Under the pieces are notes generated by a model. It was not told the DNA's origin. It did not search any database and was given only the letters and a program-made list of their open reading frames with translations. A DNA stretch of 64,000 nucleotides from Arctopsyche grandis (lineage: Eukaryota; Arthropoda; Insecta; Trichoptera; Hydropsychidae), in the NCBI RefSeq assembly GCF_051622035.1, contig NC_135367.1, forward strand, positions 12,932,501-12,996,500, read 5' to 3'. Of the stretch, positions 39,049-50,580 are shown in pieces (the stretch's first letter is position 1; every line of letters starts with the position of its first letter). The position numbers were made by a program, and so were the translations under genes.

Positions 39049-39465
39049 ACAGTCCAAATGTTCACTCCGATTCGTTCATGAACATACTAGTTGTTTATAC
39101 ACGAACTATTTTAGTTTGATTCCTAACAATCAAAAGCTATTCTTAAATACTCACTAGGTGTGGCATGAAACTTTTAGCTGTCAAAAATGCCAAATCACAT
39201 TACAACACATTGCTATAATTCCCGTTTCCACTAATATCAAAAATACTTATTGCAACCCAGGGTAAGTATACATATGTATATAGAGGATGGAACAAACGAT
39301 TGATAATACTCAAACTTATGCCTAATAGTTTGTGCATGATTTGCATGAACAAACTAATTCATTTGTCAATTTTTTTATTTTGTGTACCTACACTATAATT
39401 GGCCAGATTGGTTCGTGTACGTACAAACTAGTATATTCATGAACAAACGAAATGTACACTTGGCC
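39049..39465. mobile_element. MITE family with ACAGTCCAAGTGT termini, copy 2
   Basis: Aligns with 15910-16310 along its length. The left end is acagtccaaatgttcactcc, the right end gaaatgtacacttgg. It shares attgcaacccagggtaag and cttatgcctaatagtttgtg. The outermost right bases have been lost. Confidence 0.72.
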
Positions 39466-40928
39466 ATATGTACATAAAACGAACAATATTTATTTTGCGA
39501 GAATAACAATCCTTGAAAGTATTTTAAAATAAAGAGAATGACTAATTATGCCGGAAAAAATGTACACTTGAATGCAGTTACATAGTCTCGGGAATCCACT
39601 GATCCACTAGTACATATATATATATATACATATGTATATAGCTTGTTTTTGAAAAATTTTGTCTTTAGAATTCAAAATATTATTATAGATAATTAAAAAA
39701 AAATAGACAACTTTCAACAACTGTATTAGAAATAAATTATATTAGTAAAGATTTTTTGATTTATGATGAGCATTTTCTGTCAACGATCGCTGTTAACCGT
39801 CCTATATTTTGCATAGAGCTCAATTTAAATATTTATTGACAAAAAATATTCACATATACGACCAATTGAGAAATATGCATTGCACGAGAGAGACAGAGAT
39901 ATAGAGAGGGGGTGCATGCATCATTTGAATGTCATTCGCGTGTATGCAATTTGATAGGGGCCAATAAACATGGCGGAATTGCAGTATAACTAATTATACG
40001 TTTTAATGCTTTAATTGATTCCACTATTTAATTCACATCAACGATATCGCGTCATCACCGGTCCACCCGTTTATACCATTTGAATACATAATATTATATT
40101 ATAGATACATACACATGAAATAGTACCACATTTAATATTTCCTCTGCATATGATAGTAGTCGTATGTACATACATTAAAGTACATAGAATGTAATACATA
40201 TAAATATGTAAGTATATTACTATAGATTTATAAGCTTTTGTAGGTACTATACATATGTTTCGCAGTAAGTCAATAGCTATGCATATTGAGACATGATATT
40301 TATTTTGTTGTGCGTTGAGTTGTAAAAATATTATAACATTACTTCAGTATGTCTGGAACTATTTTTATTTATTAATACTATTAATACATAAAAATAATAT
40401 CGATTACAAATAATAAACGATGTGATCTGACGGCATACTTTCAATGCCTCACATCTTATACCTATGTATGTACATATATACAACAAAAAACAATGGACAA
40501 TGTATTTAGTAAGTAAAAAAATATTTTCATAACAAAATTATCTCATTTAATTAAACTCGTGTTGAATCTCACAAAGCTGACAATTTCTCAACATGACAAC
40601 CAAACAGGTCCATATGCTCTCCTATCATGTTGAGAAACCGGACATACTCAACAACAAACGAATTGCTGAAAACAGACGTTCTTGCCACAATACATTGGAA
40701 AAGTCGACATCCAGTCACATTCAGGCGTCCTATATTTAACCTCTGATAAAAGTGAAAGGCTGTCACTTATATATGTATAATATTATAAAAGAAGTATTTA
40801 AAAATGGCAACAATCCTTCTCAAAAATTTCGATTGCAAAGTCTAAGATACGTTGGAGAAAATCTAGATAAAACAAAAAATGGAAGTACCCACACTTTGTC
40901 ATGTATACATAGATATCGAAGAAACTTC
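39466..40928. other. AT-rich non-coding DNA
   Basis: No gene recognised. Confidence 0.5.
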
Positions 40929-41375
40929 TTTTTATTTATTTATTTATACAGGTAAAAACCCATTCAAGTAAATTACATAATAAAAACATATAATGAAATC
41001 TTACAATATAAAATTAACAATAAAAGAAAAAAGAAAATCAGAAAAGATGGTAACACAATATTTTGAATGGATTCTATGAACCGACCAAAAGTAACATTAA
41101 ATATGTCAATGTCCGTCTGATCAGCTAAGTGGTTAAAAAGCGCCATGGCTGTGCATATAGGAGTATTTAAAAGAATGTTAGTTTTCGCTATAATTGGCGA
41201 AAACAGAACACGTTTGCGTATTCTAAAATAATTTTCTGGTGCAAAGAAAGTGAATTCGGTAAGAATTGGTGGATTATAAATATTTCCACGAAGAACAAGG
41301 AGCATGTGTCGTAATAATAAAATACGACGACGAGATTCAAGACTGACTAAGCCCGTCATTCCCAAATTAAATTTG
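40929..41375 (-). mobile_element. 3' end of a Jockey/CR1-like LINE
   Basis: A minus-strand frame opens GMTGLVSLESRRRILLLRHM and continues with NPPILTEFTFFAPEN, RIRKRVLF and TDIDIFN. This is the usual C-terminal end of a non-LTR reverse transcriptase open frame (LxSLExRR, ..PxxxxR.., ..DIF). The 3' tail at 40929-40950 is a run of AAAT units. The copy is 5'-truncated, and the frame stays open for about 130 codons, so it is not very old. Confidence 0.75.
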
Positions 41376-42261
41376 CTTGGATTATAAAAGGATTATATAA
41401 TATAACAACTTTTGAATTATGCAACCTGAAAAATCGTATATGCTCAAAAGAACAATAAATATTTTAAAATAAAAATCTCATCACGATAAAAAAAACACAA
41501 AGAACGAGTCGCACTTAGTCGTCATTAAAAATAATAACAAACAAAATATAATATAAAAAGGGTGGTCGGAAGATAATCTAATTGAATTGCGAGAATATGA
41601 GGGGTGGCAGGGTAGGGGTTTTATCGCGATTTTCAGGTACGTCGTGAATATTTAATGGGGGTGGCGATGGGAGATGCTCGCAGATTAGACTCTATATATA
41701 GTAGTGCAAATTGCGGACTAAAAACTAAAGTGGTGAATTATAACAGTGCAAAATGTGGGACGCATATGCGCGCGCTCGGGTCGTTTAGACCCCACGTAAC
41801 CCCCTCACAACCGCCCCATACTCCTTAATCGCACCGCCCTTTCGTTGTCGGTAATTGCGTTAACGCATTAAACATGCAGTCGCGCAGGTGTCCGGCCGGG
41901 AGCGAATCCTTCGGGAAATAGGAAAACTCTGCGCCGACACATGGAAAAATCATCCATTATATGTATGTATGTATATAAACTTTCAATTTAAATCACATAT
42001 TATTCGATTTTTTTATGAAATAAATGTTTAATAACGATGAATAGTTTCTAGTTAGAGCACCCCATGCACAACTACGCACGCCTATGTATACCCTGTGTCA
42101 AGAAACAAATCGTCAAAAATAAAGATTCACTTCAACCGTGCACGAGATCTGACATACTAGATTTTTTTGTAAAAACGGTCATATGTATAATACAATTAAC
42201 ATTTATGACCTATTTATCTACATATATGTACATACATATGTATATAAAAAATCAATGTTTG
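41376..42261. other. non-coding DNA with GC-rich patches
   Basis: 41565-41950 is mixed in composition (ggggtggcagggtagggg, catatgcgcgcgctcgggtc) with a TATA-like ctctatatatagtag at 41690 on the plus strand. No coding sequence follows. Possible regulatory DNA. Confidence 0.35.
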
Positions 42262-42524
42262 TCTATTTGACTGGCTGTCGCGAATGGGTTCCTATATGTT
42301 TTCTGTGAAAAAAATCGCCGAAAAACGGGAATGAGTGGCATTGCAACGCAATAATTTCAAATGTTTTCGCGTCGCCACCTCCATTGTTAGGGTAAATAAA
42401 CAAACAATTGAATAATTTCAAATGTGTTCGCCGCCTGCGTTTTTTCGCTGATAAACGCTGGATAAGTCAGATTACTACGACTTTAACTCGGAAACGGGAA
42501 AAACGGAAACGGGAATTCAGCTAG
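42262..42524 (+). mobile_element. short Helitron-like element
   Basis: It begins TCTATTTGACTGGCTGTCGC and ends gggaattcagCTAG followed by T. Inside, caataatttcaaatgttttcgc and ttgaataatttcaaatgtgttcgc form a direct repeat. The hairpin near the end is weak, so the class is tentative. Confidence 0.45.
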
Positions 42525-43100
42525 TAATATATAATACTGCAAACTAAATATTTATAACAAACCCCCTTTATACTCTTTTATAAAGTTCACATATAAATTG
42601 AAATAAATTCATCATTTTATTTATGTTAGGTGTGTCTATTATGGGGGCATTGCGGCTGTTCCCTTATGTGTCAGTTGTAATCTGTATTAGTATTTGAAGA
42701 TACCCTCCCCCTCTACCTTAGGGATAACACAGACAATGAGAGGATTACATCTGTCAAAAGAGTGATGTTGCAAAGTATGTTGAGAATGTTTGGTGTAGCG
42801 CAATGAAAATGCACTTTCCTTTAGGTATTGAATTTAATCTATATATGTACGATTGTATGTTATGTAGACTTATTCTTTAAAAAAAAAGTACAACAAATGT
42901 GCTATAGATTATTTATTACTTTATCTATGTACGTAGTAACAACAGATGAAGTTTTTTTAATATAAAGTTGTACGAACCGCAACGTAAACAAATATTGTCA
43001 AATGAACAGGCGCCATTTAAAGATTAGAATATATATAGTTCACATTTATGATAACAGAAAATAATATTGTTAAAAAATGAATCAAAATTAAAAATATAAG
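42525..43100. other. AT-rich non-coding DNA
   Basis: Nothing recognised before the tRNA-Ile terminator. Confidence 0.5.
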
Positions 43101-43174
43101 TGGCCCATGAGGGGATCGAACCCGCGACCTTCGCGTTATTAGCACGACGCTCTAACCAACTGAGCTAATGGGCC
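43101..43174 (-). tRNA. tRNA-Ile (anticodon AAU)
   Basis: A 74-nt cloverleaf. The acceptor stem GGCCCAT pairs with ATGGGCC, with discriminator A at 43101. The D-arm contains TAGCTCAGTTGGTTAGAGC (box A), the loop CTAATAA carries anticodon AAT at 43140-43138, and the T-arm contains GGTTCGATCCC (box B). There is no intron. A T5 run at 43094-43090 follows as a polymerase III terminator. It lies in a Drgx intron in the same orientation as the host gene. Confidence 0.97.
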
Positions 43175-43806
43175 AGATATAAGACGTGGACGAGCTAAGC
43201 AAGAGTACATCTCAGTATGTTGTGGCTAATTTTATATAATCATCGTGTTGTAATCAGTTGTGCAACAAAATATCATTTGGCAGAAATGGTCTTACAAATC
43301 GATGTCATTTAAAATTTAAGTATAAGCAAACAAGTTTGGTAGGCGAGAAATGCAAGCATCATTTTTATCAGCAATATTAGGCTATTTAATAATAAACTGA
43401 GAGTACATATGTGCCATATATTGTAGAAATCAATACGATGTAAATAATATATTTGACGTTAGCAACAATATGTGATTACTTATTTAAAAATTTGGTTTTT
43501 ATACAATTTTCGAATTTTTCTATACATTTGTTTAAGCAATTCACAGATAAGCATGTATACATTTTTTTTTAATATTTGCTATTTTTAAAATGTGATTATG
43601 TTTTTATAGTTAATTTCTCATTTTTTTCGCAATGCATGATTATAAATTCCAACTCGGTTTCTATTATTTTCGACTTTTCCTAGCACGTCTTTTATTTGAT
43701 GGATGCTTTCCGACACAACATTGCTGATAATATGTAGGTGAATAAATATTAAACTTTTATATTATCAATGTTTGAAATTTATTTCAAAAACAGTATTAAA
43801 ACCAAC
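43175..43806. other. AT-rich non-coding DNA
   Basis: Upstream flank of the tRNA-Ile gene; no gene or element recognised. Confidence 0.5.
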
Positions 43807-44273
43807 CAGTGCTGTACAGTCGGTTCAAAATTTAACGACTCCGACTTCAACTTTAATGATTTTAGTAAGATGGACTTTTCTTGCCAACGTGTAAAATTAT
43901 TATTGTTTAAACACGAAACTAATAGCGATATTCAAAATATAAAAACTTAAAGGAATTCAAAAAAAGAAAATAAAAACAAGTATAAGACAGAGAAAACAAT
44001 TGGTTTTGCCTACAAGACATCAAAATACGCGATTCAACGATTCTATTTATAGTTTAATTTAAATTCATGATTTTTTATAAAGAAATTAATAATTTCAATT
44101 TTATTTTATTTATATCGGTGGATTTCCTTCCGTAAAATTGGAAACTATTGTTGACGCATACCGTAATAAAGAAAATAATAAAAAAAGGAATCTGAATTGG
44201 TTGATTTTTTACGACTTCGACTCCGATTGAAATGCTCCAACTCCACGACTCCGACTCCGACTCCACAACCCTG
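43807..44273. mobile_element. non-autonomous hAT-like element
   Basis: The ends are CAGTGCTGTACAGTCGG and, reversed, CAGGGTTGTGGAGTCGG. Both continue into repeated gactccgact motifs. The 8-bp flanks aaaccaac and aaataaac agree at six positions, as a worn target duplication would. It is 467 bp with no transposase. Confidence 0.7.
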
Positions 44274-44690
44274 AAATAAACCCTAATTTTTATATAAAAA
44301 AAATTAAAGCCAGAGTAACCAAAAACAATAAAAATTCTAAAAATCCCACTCAGATATCCCAATCCCGGTTTTTTTTTATTATTTACTATCGACATTTGGT
44401 ACACAAGTTATCTATGTACATACATACAATACATATTAAATGTACCACTAATTGTTGAATTACATCCCAATTGTTGCAATATCTTACTCAATTTAAACTT
44501 CATACAATACCCAATAACGCGATTATCAAAATAGACCCAAAATTTTACCTCCTGAACGTCGGACCGTTCGAAACATGCATTTCAAGATAGCACATATATA
44601 TTTATAAATGAAGTCATTTATAAATAGAACTGTATAATTATGACTGGGGAATCGGGAAAGACTTAAAACTAGCGAACACTGTTTCGAAGA
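44274..44690. other. AT-rich non-coding DNA
   Basis: Upstream flank of tRNA-Glu; no element recognised. Confidence 0.5.
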
Positions 44691-44762
44691 TCCGGTATGG
44701 TCTAGTGGCTAGGATACCTGGCTCTCACCCAGGAGGCTCGGGTTCGATTCCCGGTACCGGAA
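44691..44762 (+). tRNA. tRNA-Glu (anticodon CUC)
   Basis: A 72-nt cloverleaf. TCCGGTA pairs with TACCGGA and the discriminator is A. TGGTCTAGTGGCTAGGATA forms the D-arm and box A, the anticodon stem CCTGG/CCAGG holds loop CTCTCAC with anticodon CTC at 44724-44726, and GGTTCGATTCC is box B. There is no intron. A T4 run follows at 44769. It is antisense to the Drgx intron in which it lies. Confidence 0.97.
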
Positions 44763-44932
44763 TAATTATTTTAATTTTTTTATAAAATATCAAACCTACG
44801 TACACAAAATGATCAATAATATTAAACGATATTTTAGGGTGAATAACCATTTTGTAATTAAATTGCAATTATATATTAAAAAAATTCTACTTTATATAAA
44901 TGGAATCCAATAAGAATACGCATTGTTATTTA

Positions 44933-45218
44933 GGTAAACGGACTACTCGTCATATGTAAACCAGTCACAGGACAACCGGTCGCTCTAGATCAGTCACACG
45001 TGATCACCCGTCACACTAAAACTGGTCACGAGAAAACTGGTCACACCCTAAAATCGATCACGAGAAACCTGATTGACCAAATTTAGGGTGTGACCAGTTT
45101 TCTCGTGACCAATTTTAGGGTGTGACCAGTTTTAGTGTGACGGGTGATCACGTGTGACCGATCTAGAGCGACTGGTTGTATTGTGACCGGTTCACATTTG
45201 ACTAGTAATCACCGAACC
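44933..45218. mobile_element. long foldback MITE with perfect 8-bp target duplication
   Basis: The two halves are mirror images: gaccggt/accagt motifs, gctctagatc, cacacgtgatcacccgtcac, actaaaactggtcacgagaa and their complements. The right arm carries one extra internal repeat containing tttagggtgtgaccagtttt. The direct repeat GTTATTTA stands at 44925-44932 and 45219-45226. It is 286 bp, almost wholly stem. Confidence 0.88.
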
Positions 45219-45226
45219 GTTATTTA

Positions 45227-46233
45227 ATGTTTACATTTTTAGATTCGTTCAAAATATACATATGTACAAGTAAAAAGATAACCTTTGGTTAAACATATGT
45301 ATATCATATTTATTTAATTTACTATAAAAGTATTATTACTATAACCATCACTCACTAAGATTGTTTTGAAATCATAAAAAATATTTGAATACCATTCACA
45401 TCAAATCAAATACACATATGTACGTATTAGTATACCGAAGATCATTTTACAAAATTTATATTAAAAAAAAATTGACAATGGTTGAGAATTGAAATAACTT
45501 AAACTAAGCATTCTTGATATGCCAATTTAAATAAAGTGTATCCAAATAATATAAATTCAATTATTCTCCGTACATTACGATTCGTACGAAATTATCATTG
45601 ACAAATGGAACACAGCTCATATGTGCGTAAATGCCATTAGAATTAGCTCCGTAGTGATTTCCATCAAAATTATCATCGTCGATGTTGTCATGGCGTGCGC
45701 CCGCCACCCACCACCACCCCATCGGTGAAGAAAAACAATGATTCGATTGTCGGCACGGTGGGATTTAGCCGTTGGGCCAATTAGTCGTCGGGTGTGCAGC
45801 TCGTTAACAACCCTATATGCGGACAAATTGCTCGGAAAATTGATTTCAAACACGACGGGCGTCGCCGACCCCATTGTTATCACTACACGGTTACACGCTC
45901 CATTGTTTGTCAAATGCTATTGCACACATCACACCCTCCCCTGATTGTTTTCCTCTTTTTTTTTAGCACGTTCTTCCACCAACTGGTGTGAGCTATTCAA
46001 CAGTAACAATTAAACTCATCCCGATTTAAAAAACTATTAGCGTCTAATGTATGTATGTATAGTTCGATTTTTTTTCTATGTATATATGTACATATTTCAA
46101 CAAACGAATACATAAACTGAAAACCACGAGTGTACGCAAAATCGCAAAAAAGATTTTTTACTATAGATATGTATATATTTTACAATAATTATTTTCCGAT
46201 ACCTTCTGGAATATGAATCAGTCGAAAATAAAA
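45227..46233. other. non-coding DNA with a GC-richer patch
   Basis: 45600-45960 is mixed in composition (cgcccgccacccaccaccac, cacgacgggcgtcgccgacc) and lies 1.2-1.5 kb inside the Drgx intron from the start-codon exon. It has no supported coding frame. Candidate regulatory DNA. Confidence 0.35.
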
Positions 46234-46534
46234 TCTTATGAACATGAAACCGAAACGGCGTGTATAATTCGTTTCTGATTGGCTGTCGTCAAAGTCGTTT
46301 CTGATTGTCTGGATTGGTCAAAGACGTTTGTGATTGGTCGGTCGTTAAATAATATAATTTTTTTTCGATTCAAATAAATTTAATAACAAACCAAATGAAA
46401 ATATTTTTCATGATTCCAATGTATTCTCACTACTAGACTGCATTTTTATTTCCAGTTACTTTTATTATATCCGTGCTTAAAACTAAAAGAGATCTTCAAA
46501 AGTGGAACCGAGCGAAGCCGGGTAGCACCACTAG
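46234..46534 (+). mobile_element. non-autonomous Helitron-like element with minisatellite
   Basis: It ends aaccgagcgaagccgggt, a short gap and CTAG, as at 6727. Near the 5' side three or four irregular repeats of cgtttctgattgg-tcgtcaaag lie at 46268-46348. The 5' edge is an estimate. Confidence 0.6.
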
Positions 46535-47160
46535 TAAAATAATATTATATCAAATATCTACCTCACTACTTTGGTTTTCGTTTATTAATATTTCATTGAT
46601 TTTAGAATTGTAGGGTAAAATTTCGCAAAGTTGTGTTCCTGATTGACAGGTGTAGAAAATTTTGAAAAACGATGAAAATTCAACAAGAATTGAATACATT
46701 TTACAATTTGCCACCCTCTTATCTATGTATAATAGTCCGTCGTCATCACTTACAGTAAAATAGACATTGTATCAGTACAAAATATTGAGAATCTGTGATC
46801 ACTTTCGATACGAACTAGTCAAACTAATAGCTCGTCGCTCGGATCGAATTTGGGACAAATCCCCAAATTGTTACCCGAATAATAGAAACCGACGATTGGA
46901 TTATTTCGCATTGATTCGGATTGTTATTCCAGTAATGGACCAGTTATTTATTTATCTTCTGCTACGTCGATCGCGTCAATCATCTGTCGTATATACGAAA
47001 TCAAAACATAAATACAGTATATATACATAGGTACAAACTCGACATATGTATCGATACGCATAGATACTAATTCCAGTTCTCTATCATCAAACGTTGAATT
47101 TAAGACATAGTTACGAGGTAAATTGATACATTTTATTTAATACAGGTACATGGTACTCAC
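46535..47160. other. intron DNA next to the Drgx start-codon exon
   Basis: AT-rich, with a mixed patch at 46800-46990 lacking splice-consistent coding sequence. Confidence 0.45.
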
Positions 47161-47272
47161 ATGGGTGTGTAGGTGTGAAGGGGTAATCAATTTGAGGCAG
47201 TCTGTGCTGATGGGGTGGTAATGAAGGCGGGCAATGATAACAAAACATGCCGCGGCCCGCCGTTCCAGACAC
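47161..47272 (-). CDS. Drgx: Drgx start-codon exon (N-terminus)
   Basis: The exon begins after a TTGCAG acceptor and ends at a CAT|GTGAGT donor. The ATG at 47248-47246 opens MFCYHCPPSLPPHQHRL and the exon supplies residues 1-29 plus one base of codon 30. I chose this ATG because the MFxxHCPP opening matches the vertebrate DRGX N-terminus and the next codons run in phase into the homeodomain exons. Positions 47272-47249 are then 5' UTR, although they also lack an in-frame stop, so a longer N-terminus from an upstream exon cannot be excluded. The segment is clearly more GC-rich than the DNA on both sides. Confidence 0.93.
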
Positions 47273-47928
47273 CTGCAATAATAAAATACATAATATAAAA
47301 AAAAATACAAATAATGTTTCCTTTTAGTTATAATTACGTAAATTATGTAAATAAAAATACAACATGTTAAATAGTATCGAATTGCATGTACATATTACAT
47401 ATTTAAGCTGAAAATTTATTATACCTATACATAAATAGCATCGGAAATTGTGATTTGTAATGCGTCAGTTTATTATTCCGCACTCGATACATTTTCAATA
47501 CAGTGCGGCACAAATACAGAAATAACCTTCGATATAAATTCAATTTGAATAAATTAGTAAATATTCGTATTTTTTTACATAGAAATGTATTCATATAATG
47601 TATTCATATGTACATAATGTATTTAGTATTCATCATAAAGCAAATATAAAAAAATAATGCTTCATTTTCAAACAAATCCATTCATATATAATATTTAATT
47701 ATTTTATTATATAACTCCAATATTTTAAAAAATCAATATTTCATGATATTTATTGTACCTTTAACTATACTTTAAATTATTTAATTTACAATAACATTCG
47801 GTATGAAAAAAAATGTAATATGTACAAAAAGTTAAGCAATAAAAGATAAAACACAAAATATATTTTAATTTTATTGATCATAAAATATTATAATAATAAT
47901 GTAATACTATAATACACATTAGATTGCA
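47273..47928. other. AT-rich DNA upstream of the Drgx acceptor
   Basis: Intron upstream of the start-codon exon. No exon recognised. Confidence 0.45.
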
Positions 47929-48425
47929 ATACCGGTATACCGGTTTACTAGTAAATCGACATAATTTCGCCCTCGGTAATTACCGTAAACTATTTTATCG
48001 CGAATTAAGTAATAATAAGAGGCTAGTAAAAATCAATTCACATGGGGTATTGTAGATTTAGTTGCCTGGAATTTGTTTATTTTAAAATTGTTAAATTCAC
48101 AGACCAATCAAATCGTCAAAAATGTGATCATACGGTTATTTAAAGTATGCTCGAAACTTTTAAATGGTCCAAACTTTAAATAAATAAATATGATTGGTTA
48201 AAAATATCTATACATATATTTTTTTTACTTAAATGCATTTATGTGACATTGTTCACCTGAGATTTATATTTACGATTCAATCTAAGCTAACGTTTTTAGA
48301 AATTGTAAACACATAAATCTAGACTACAAAAAAAACTTTTTTTTATTTACCGGTAGTAGGAAAAATCATTTACCGGTTACTGGTTTATGGAATTTGACTG
48401 TAAATCGCAATTCCTAATACAAAGT
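47929..48425. mobile_element. possible hAT-like repeat with ccggta-rich ends
   Basis: The left end has gcaataccggtataccggtt and the right end tttaccggttactggttta, mirrored about an AT-rich interior. Ends and target duplication are not clear. A copy of the atggtccaaactttaaataa LINE-tail motif sits inside at about 48168. Confidence 0.35.
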
Positions 48426-48604
48426 TTAAGAATATGGATTTTATATTGATATTTATCTGTAGATATATCATATATACATATCTACATATATGTACATATA
48501 TGAAAGTTATTATAATATATTTTAAAATAATTAATATTCAGATAATAATTTAGTTTAAAATATAAATATTTCACAGCGTTACGTTCAGCAAAACATGTAA
48601 TGTA
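48426..48604. other. AT-rich non-coding DNA
   Basis: Nothing recognised. Confidence 0.45.
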
Positions 48605-48785
48605 CCACAGGCGGATCTTCTTGGACATGTTCATATGTTTTAGATTTCCACATTTAAATATATTATAAAAATGTATCTATACAAAAAAAGTCCTCCCAAT
48701 TTGGCTCATTGTTTTTTATGTATCATCTTTTCAATCTGAATGCCCCCCCCCCCCCCCTATTGATCATTTTCTGGATTTGCTAGTG
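48605..48785. mobile_element. decayed MITE related to 33982-34256
   Basis: cacaggcggatcttcttgg at the left and ttttctggatttgctagtg at the right match the family ends. A C-run at 48742-48757 lies in the subterminal position, here at the opposite end. No target duplication is visible. Confidence 0.5.
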
Positions 48786-50390
48786 CATTATCATACGTAC
48801 ATATACATATGTAGTGTGTGTAAAGAAGAAGAACAAAAGACATCGTTCAATTTCGTAATCAGGAAAATCATCCCAATCATCATAATCCCTACACATACAT
48901 ACATGCACATAGACCAGAATCATAAAATCTTTCCGAACGGAAAATGGAAGTCGTAAACGCCACTCAGCCTCATCGAGGATAATGCAAGTTCCGCTCGTTG
49001 AAAAATTTACGCGCGCGCCACAGATTGAATTATTGGCAATAATGGGCGGCGAGTTTGCATTACTGACCCCCTCCGGTACCAGCACATACAAACAATACAT
49101 CCAGTTACATATTCAGAACACCATTAGGACAAATAAGGATGGATCGATTTAGCTGAAGCGAGGATCGCTCCTCAAGTGGGTAGCCAGGTTGGTGTTGGCC
49201 ACGGTGGCAAAACTATCCATCTCTGCGCATCACACACATGCATATGACTCGGGTATTTATAGTCGTAAATTGTGACTAATTCGTTTAGCCGAGTCCCCGG
49301 CTACGTGGAGTCTGACATTGGCACACCGGATCTGCTCCATCAGCTCTCTCAGCCACTCTTTGATGCTGCTCATTCGTTTCTGACGATGCACTCTGATATC
49401 CCCTGACCAAAGGCGTATGATATTGTATGCTACCAAATCCATCGGAATTAGTCTTGTCAGTATTTATTAGCAGACTATATTTGAAGAAGGTCGAGATAGA
49501 ATTTGGATTGCCTAATTTTAGAAAGCATTTTGGACGATTTATTGACATCGCCAACGGTCGTAAAATGATCGATAGCATATTGGAAGGTGTCGAAGCATAT
49601 GTATATAATTCGATTAATAAATCGCACACAAGAAAATGGTGAAGTGCCCATTTCGTTCCATAGTCGGTAATGGGCAGCTGCAGGGGGATCCCCGGGGACG
49701 TCCTCGCCTGGTGATGATAATGCGATAATACCAGGAACTGGACCCGCTGAGCTAGTCCTCTCCCCCTCGACCGCCCACTCACCCATTCTTCTTGACCTGC
49801 TCACTCCAATTGGAACAGACAGATCAATTTCTATATGATAGATCAACACAACTATTAAAAGCGTGAAAACATGGAAAAAAATTGCATGCCTAGGACTACA
49901 TATAGAAATTGTTTTCACAATTGAAATTAATAGTTGTTTGAATGGAAAATGAAATAAGATGAAACTACTTCAAAAATGAGCACAGTTTTTAGCTTGAATA
50001 GGTATTCTGTGAAGTTTTTGAATATTTTTAATAAGAAAATTTTATGTTTAGTACCACCACTACATATGTAACATTAAAATAAGCTTGGAAAGATAAACCC
50101 TTAAATGAAGATTCAGGTGGAGATTTGTCTTCAGGGAAATCTCTCACAGGGCTGGAGACACTACGACAGACTATTTCAAGAAACAAATTTCTCGACTCCA
50201 TTTTCTAAAAGGAAAAAAATATTTTTTCGAATGGAATTTCGAAAAAATATTTTATAAAATAAAAATAAAGCTCGTTGTTCAAAGTATTGTATCATGTCCA
50301 TTCTGCTATTTGATAATATTTTGGTACTTAAAAGACAGGGACAAATACGACTAAAATCATCAACAATAATAAACTTTGATTAAGAATAAG
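48786..50390. other. non-coding DNA with GC-richer patches and broken frames
   Basis: 48940-49085 and 49270-49790 are mixed in composition. The minus strand at 49285-49918 has overlapping open frames (for example MGEWAVEGERTSSAGPVPG and KRMSSIKEWLRELMEQIRC) that suggest an old coding repeat, but I could not name a family and no single frame covers it. Confidence 0.35.
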
Positions 50391-50580
50391 AAGCCTTATC
50401 TCATGACCAAAAATCGGCGTTGGAAGCATGCTTTTCAAATAACAATTGACCGCTCCATTAGTGTTCAAAGCAAGAGAGCAAAAAAGCATAGTTTTTTAAA
50501 TAAATTAACAATAGTGAACCATTGTTTGTATGAAAAGCATCCATCGAACGCCGATATCTGCTCATGACAGATCAGTTGCT
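50391..50580. mobile_element. MITE related to the composite at 24.1-24.6 kb
   Basis: The ends form an inverted pair: ctcatgaccaaaaatcggcg and cgaacgccgatatctgctcatga. Inside lies agcaagagagcaaaaaagca, the complement of the gcttttttgctctcttg motif at 24.55 kb. Confidence 0.5.

Larger units (their letters stand above)
30949..47160 (-). other. Drgx intron between start-codon exon and first homeodomain exon
   Basis: A 16.2-kb phase-1 intron with GTGAGT donor and TTTCAG acceptor. It contains the 5S array, both tRNA genes, several MITEs, a Jockey-like LINE fragment and a few GC-richer patches. No other spliced protein gene is evident in it. Confidence 0.85.
15156..47272 (-). other. Drgx: Drgx gene span (six placed exons, incomplete at both ends of the transcript)
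   Basis: This is the span of a minus-strand paired-class homeobox gene. The six exons are joined by GT-AG introns whose phases all agree: 1, 0, 0, 0, 2, then an open donor of phase 2. Introns are about 16.2 kb, 658 bp, 14.4 kb, 77 bp and 80 bp. The conceptual protein is 235 residues plus two bases so far. DRGX family members are nuclear sequence-specific transcription factors of sensory and interneuron development in vertebrates, and a fly orthologue exists. The family assignment rests on the N-terminus MFCYHCPP and on a homeodomain containing [13 protein letters not shown] and [16 protein letters not shown]. An acceptor in front of the start-codon exon shows that at least one 5' noncoding exon lies to the right. 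The open phase-2 donor at 15156 shows that at least one coding exon lies to the left; no OAR motif was found. Confidence 0.93.

Noticed and set aside
44075-44404. A 109-codon minus-strand frame with a SESESWSWS repeat
   Set aside because: The repeat is the translated subterminal gactccgact motif of the hAT-like element at 43807-44273.
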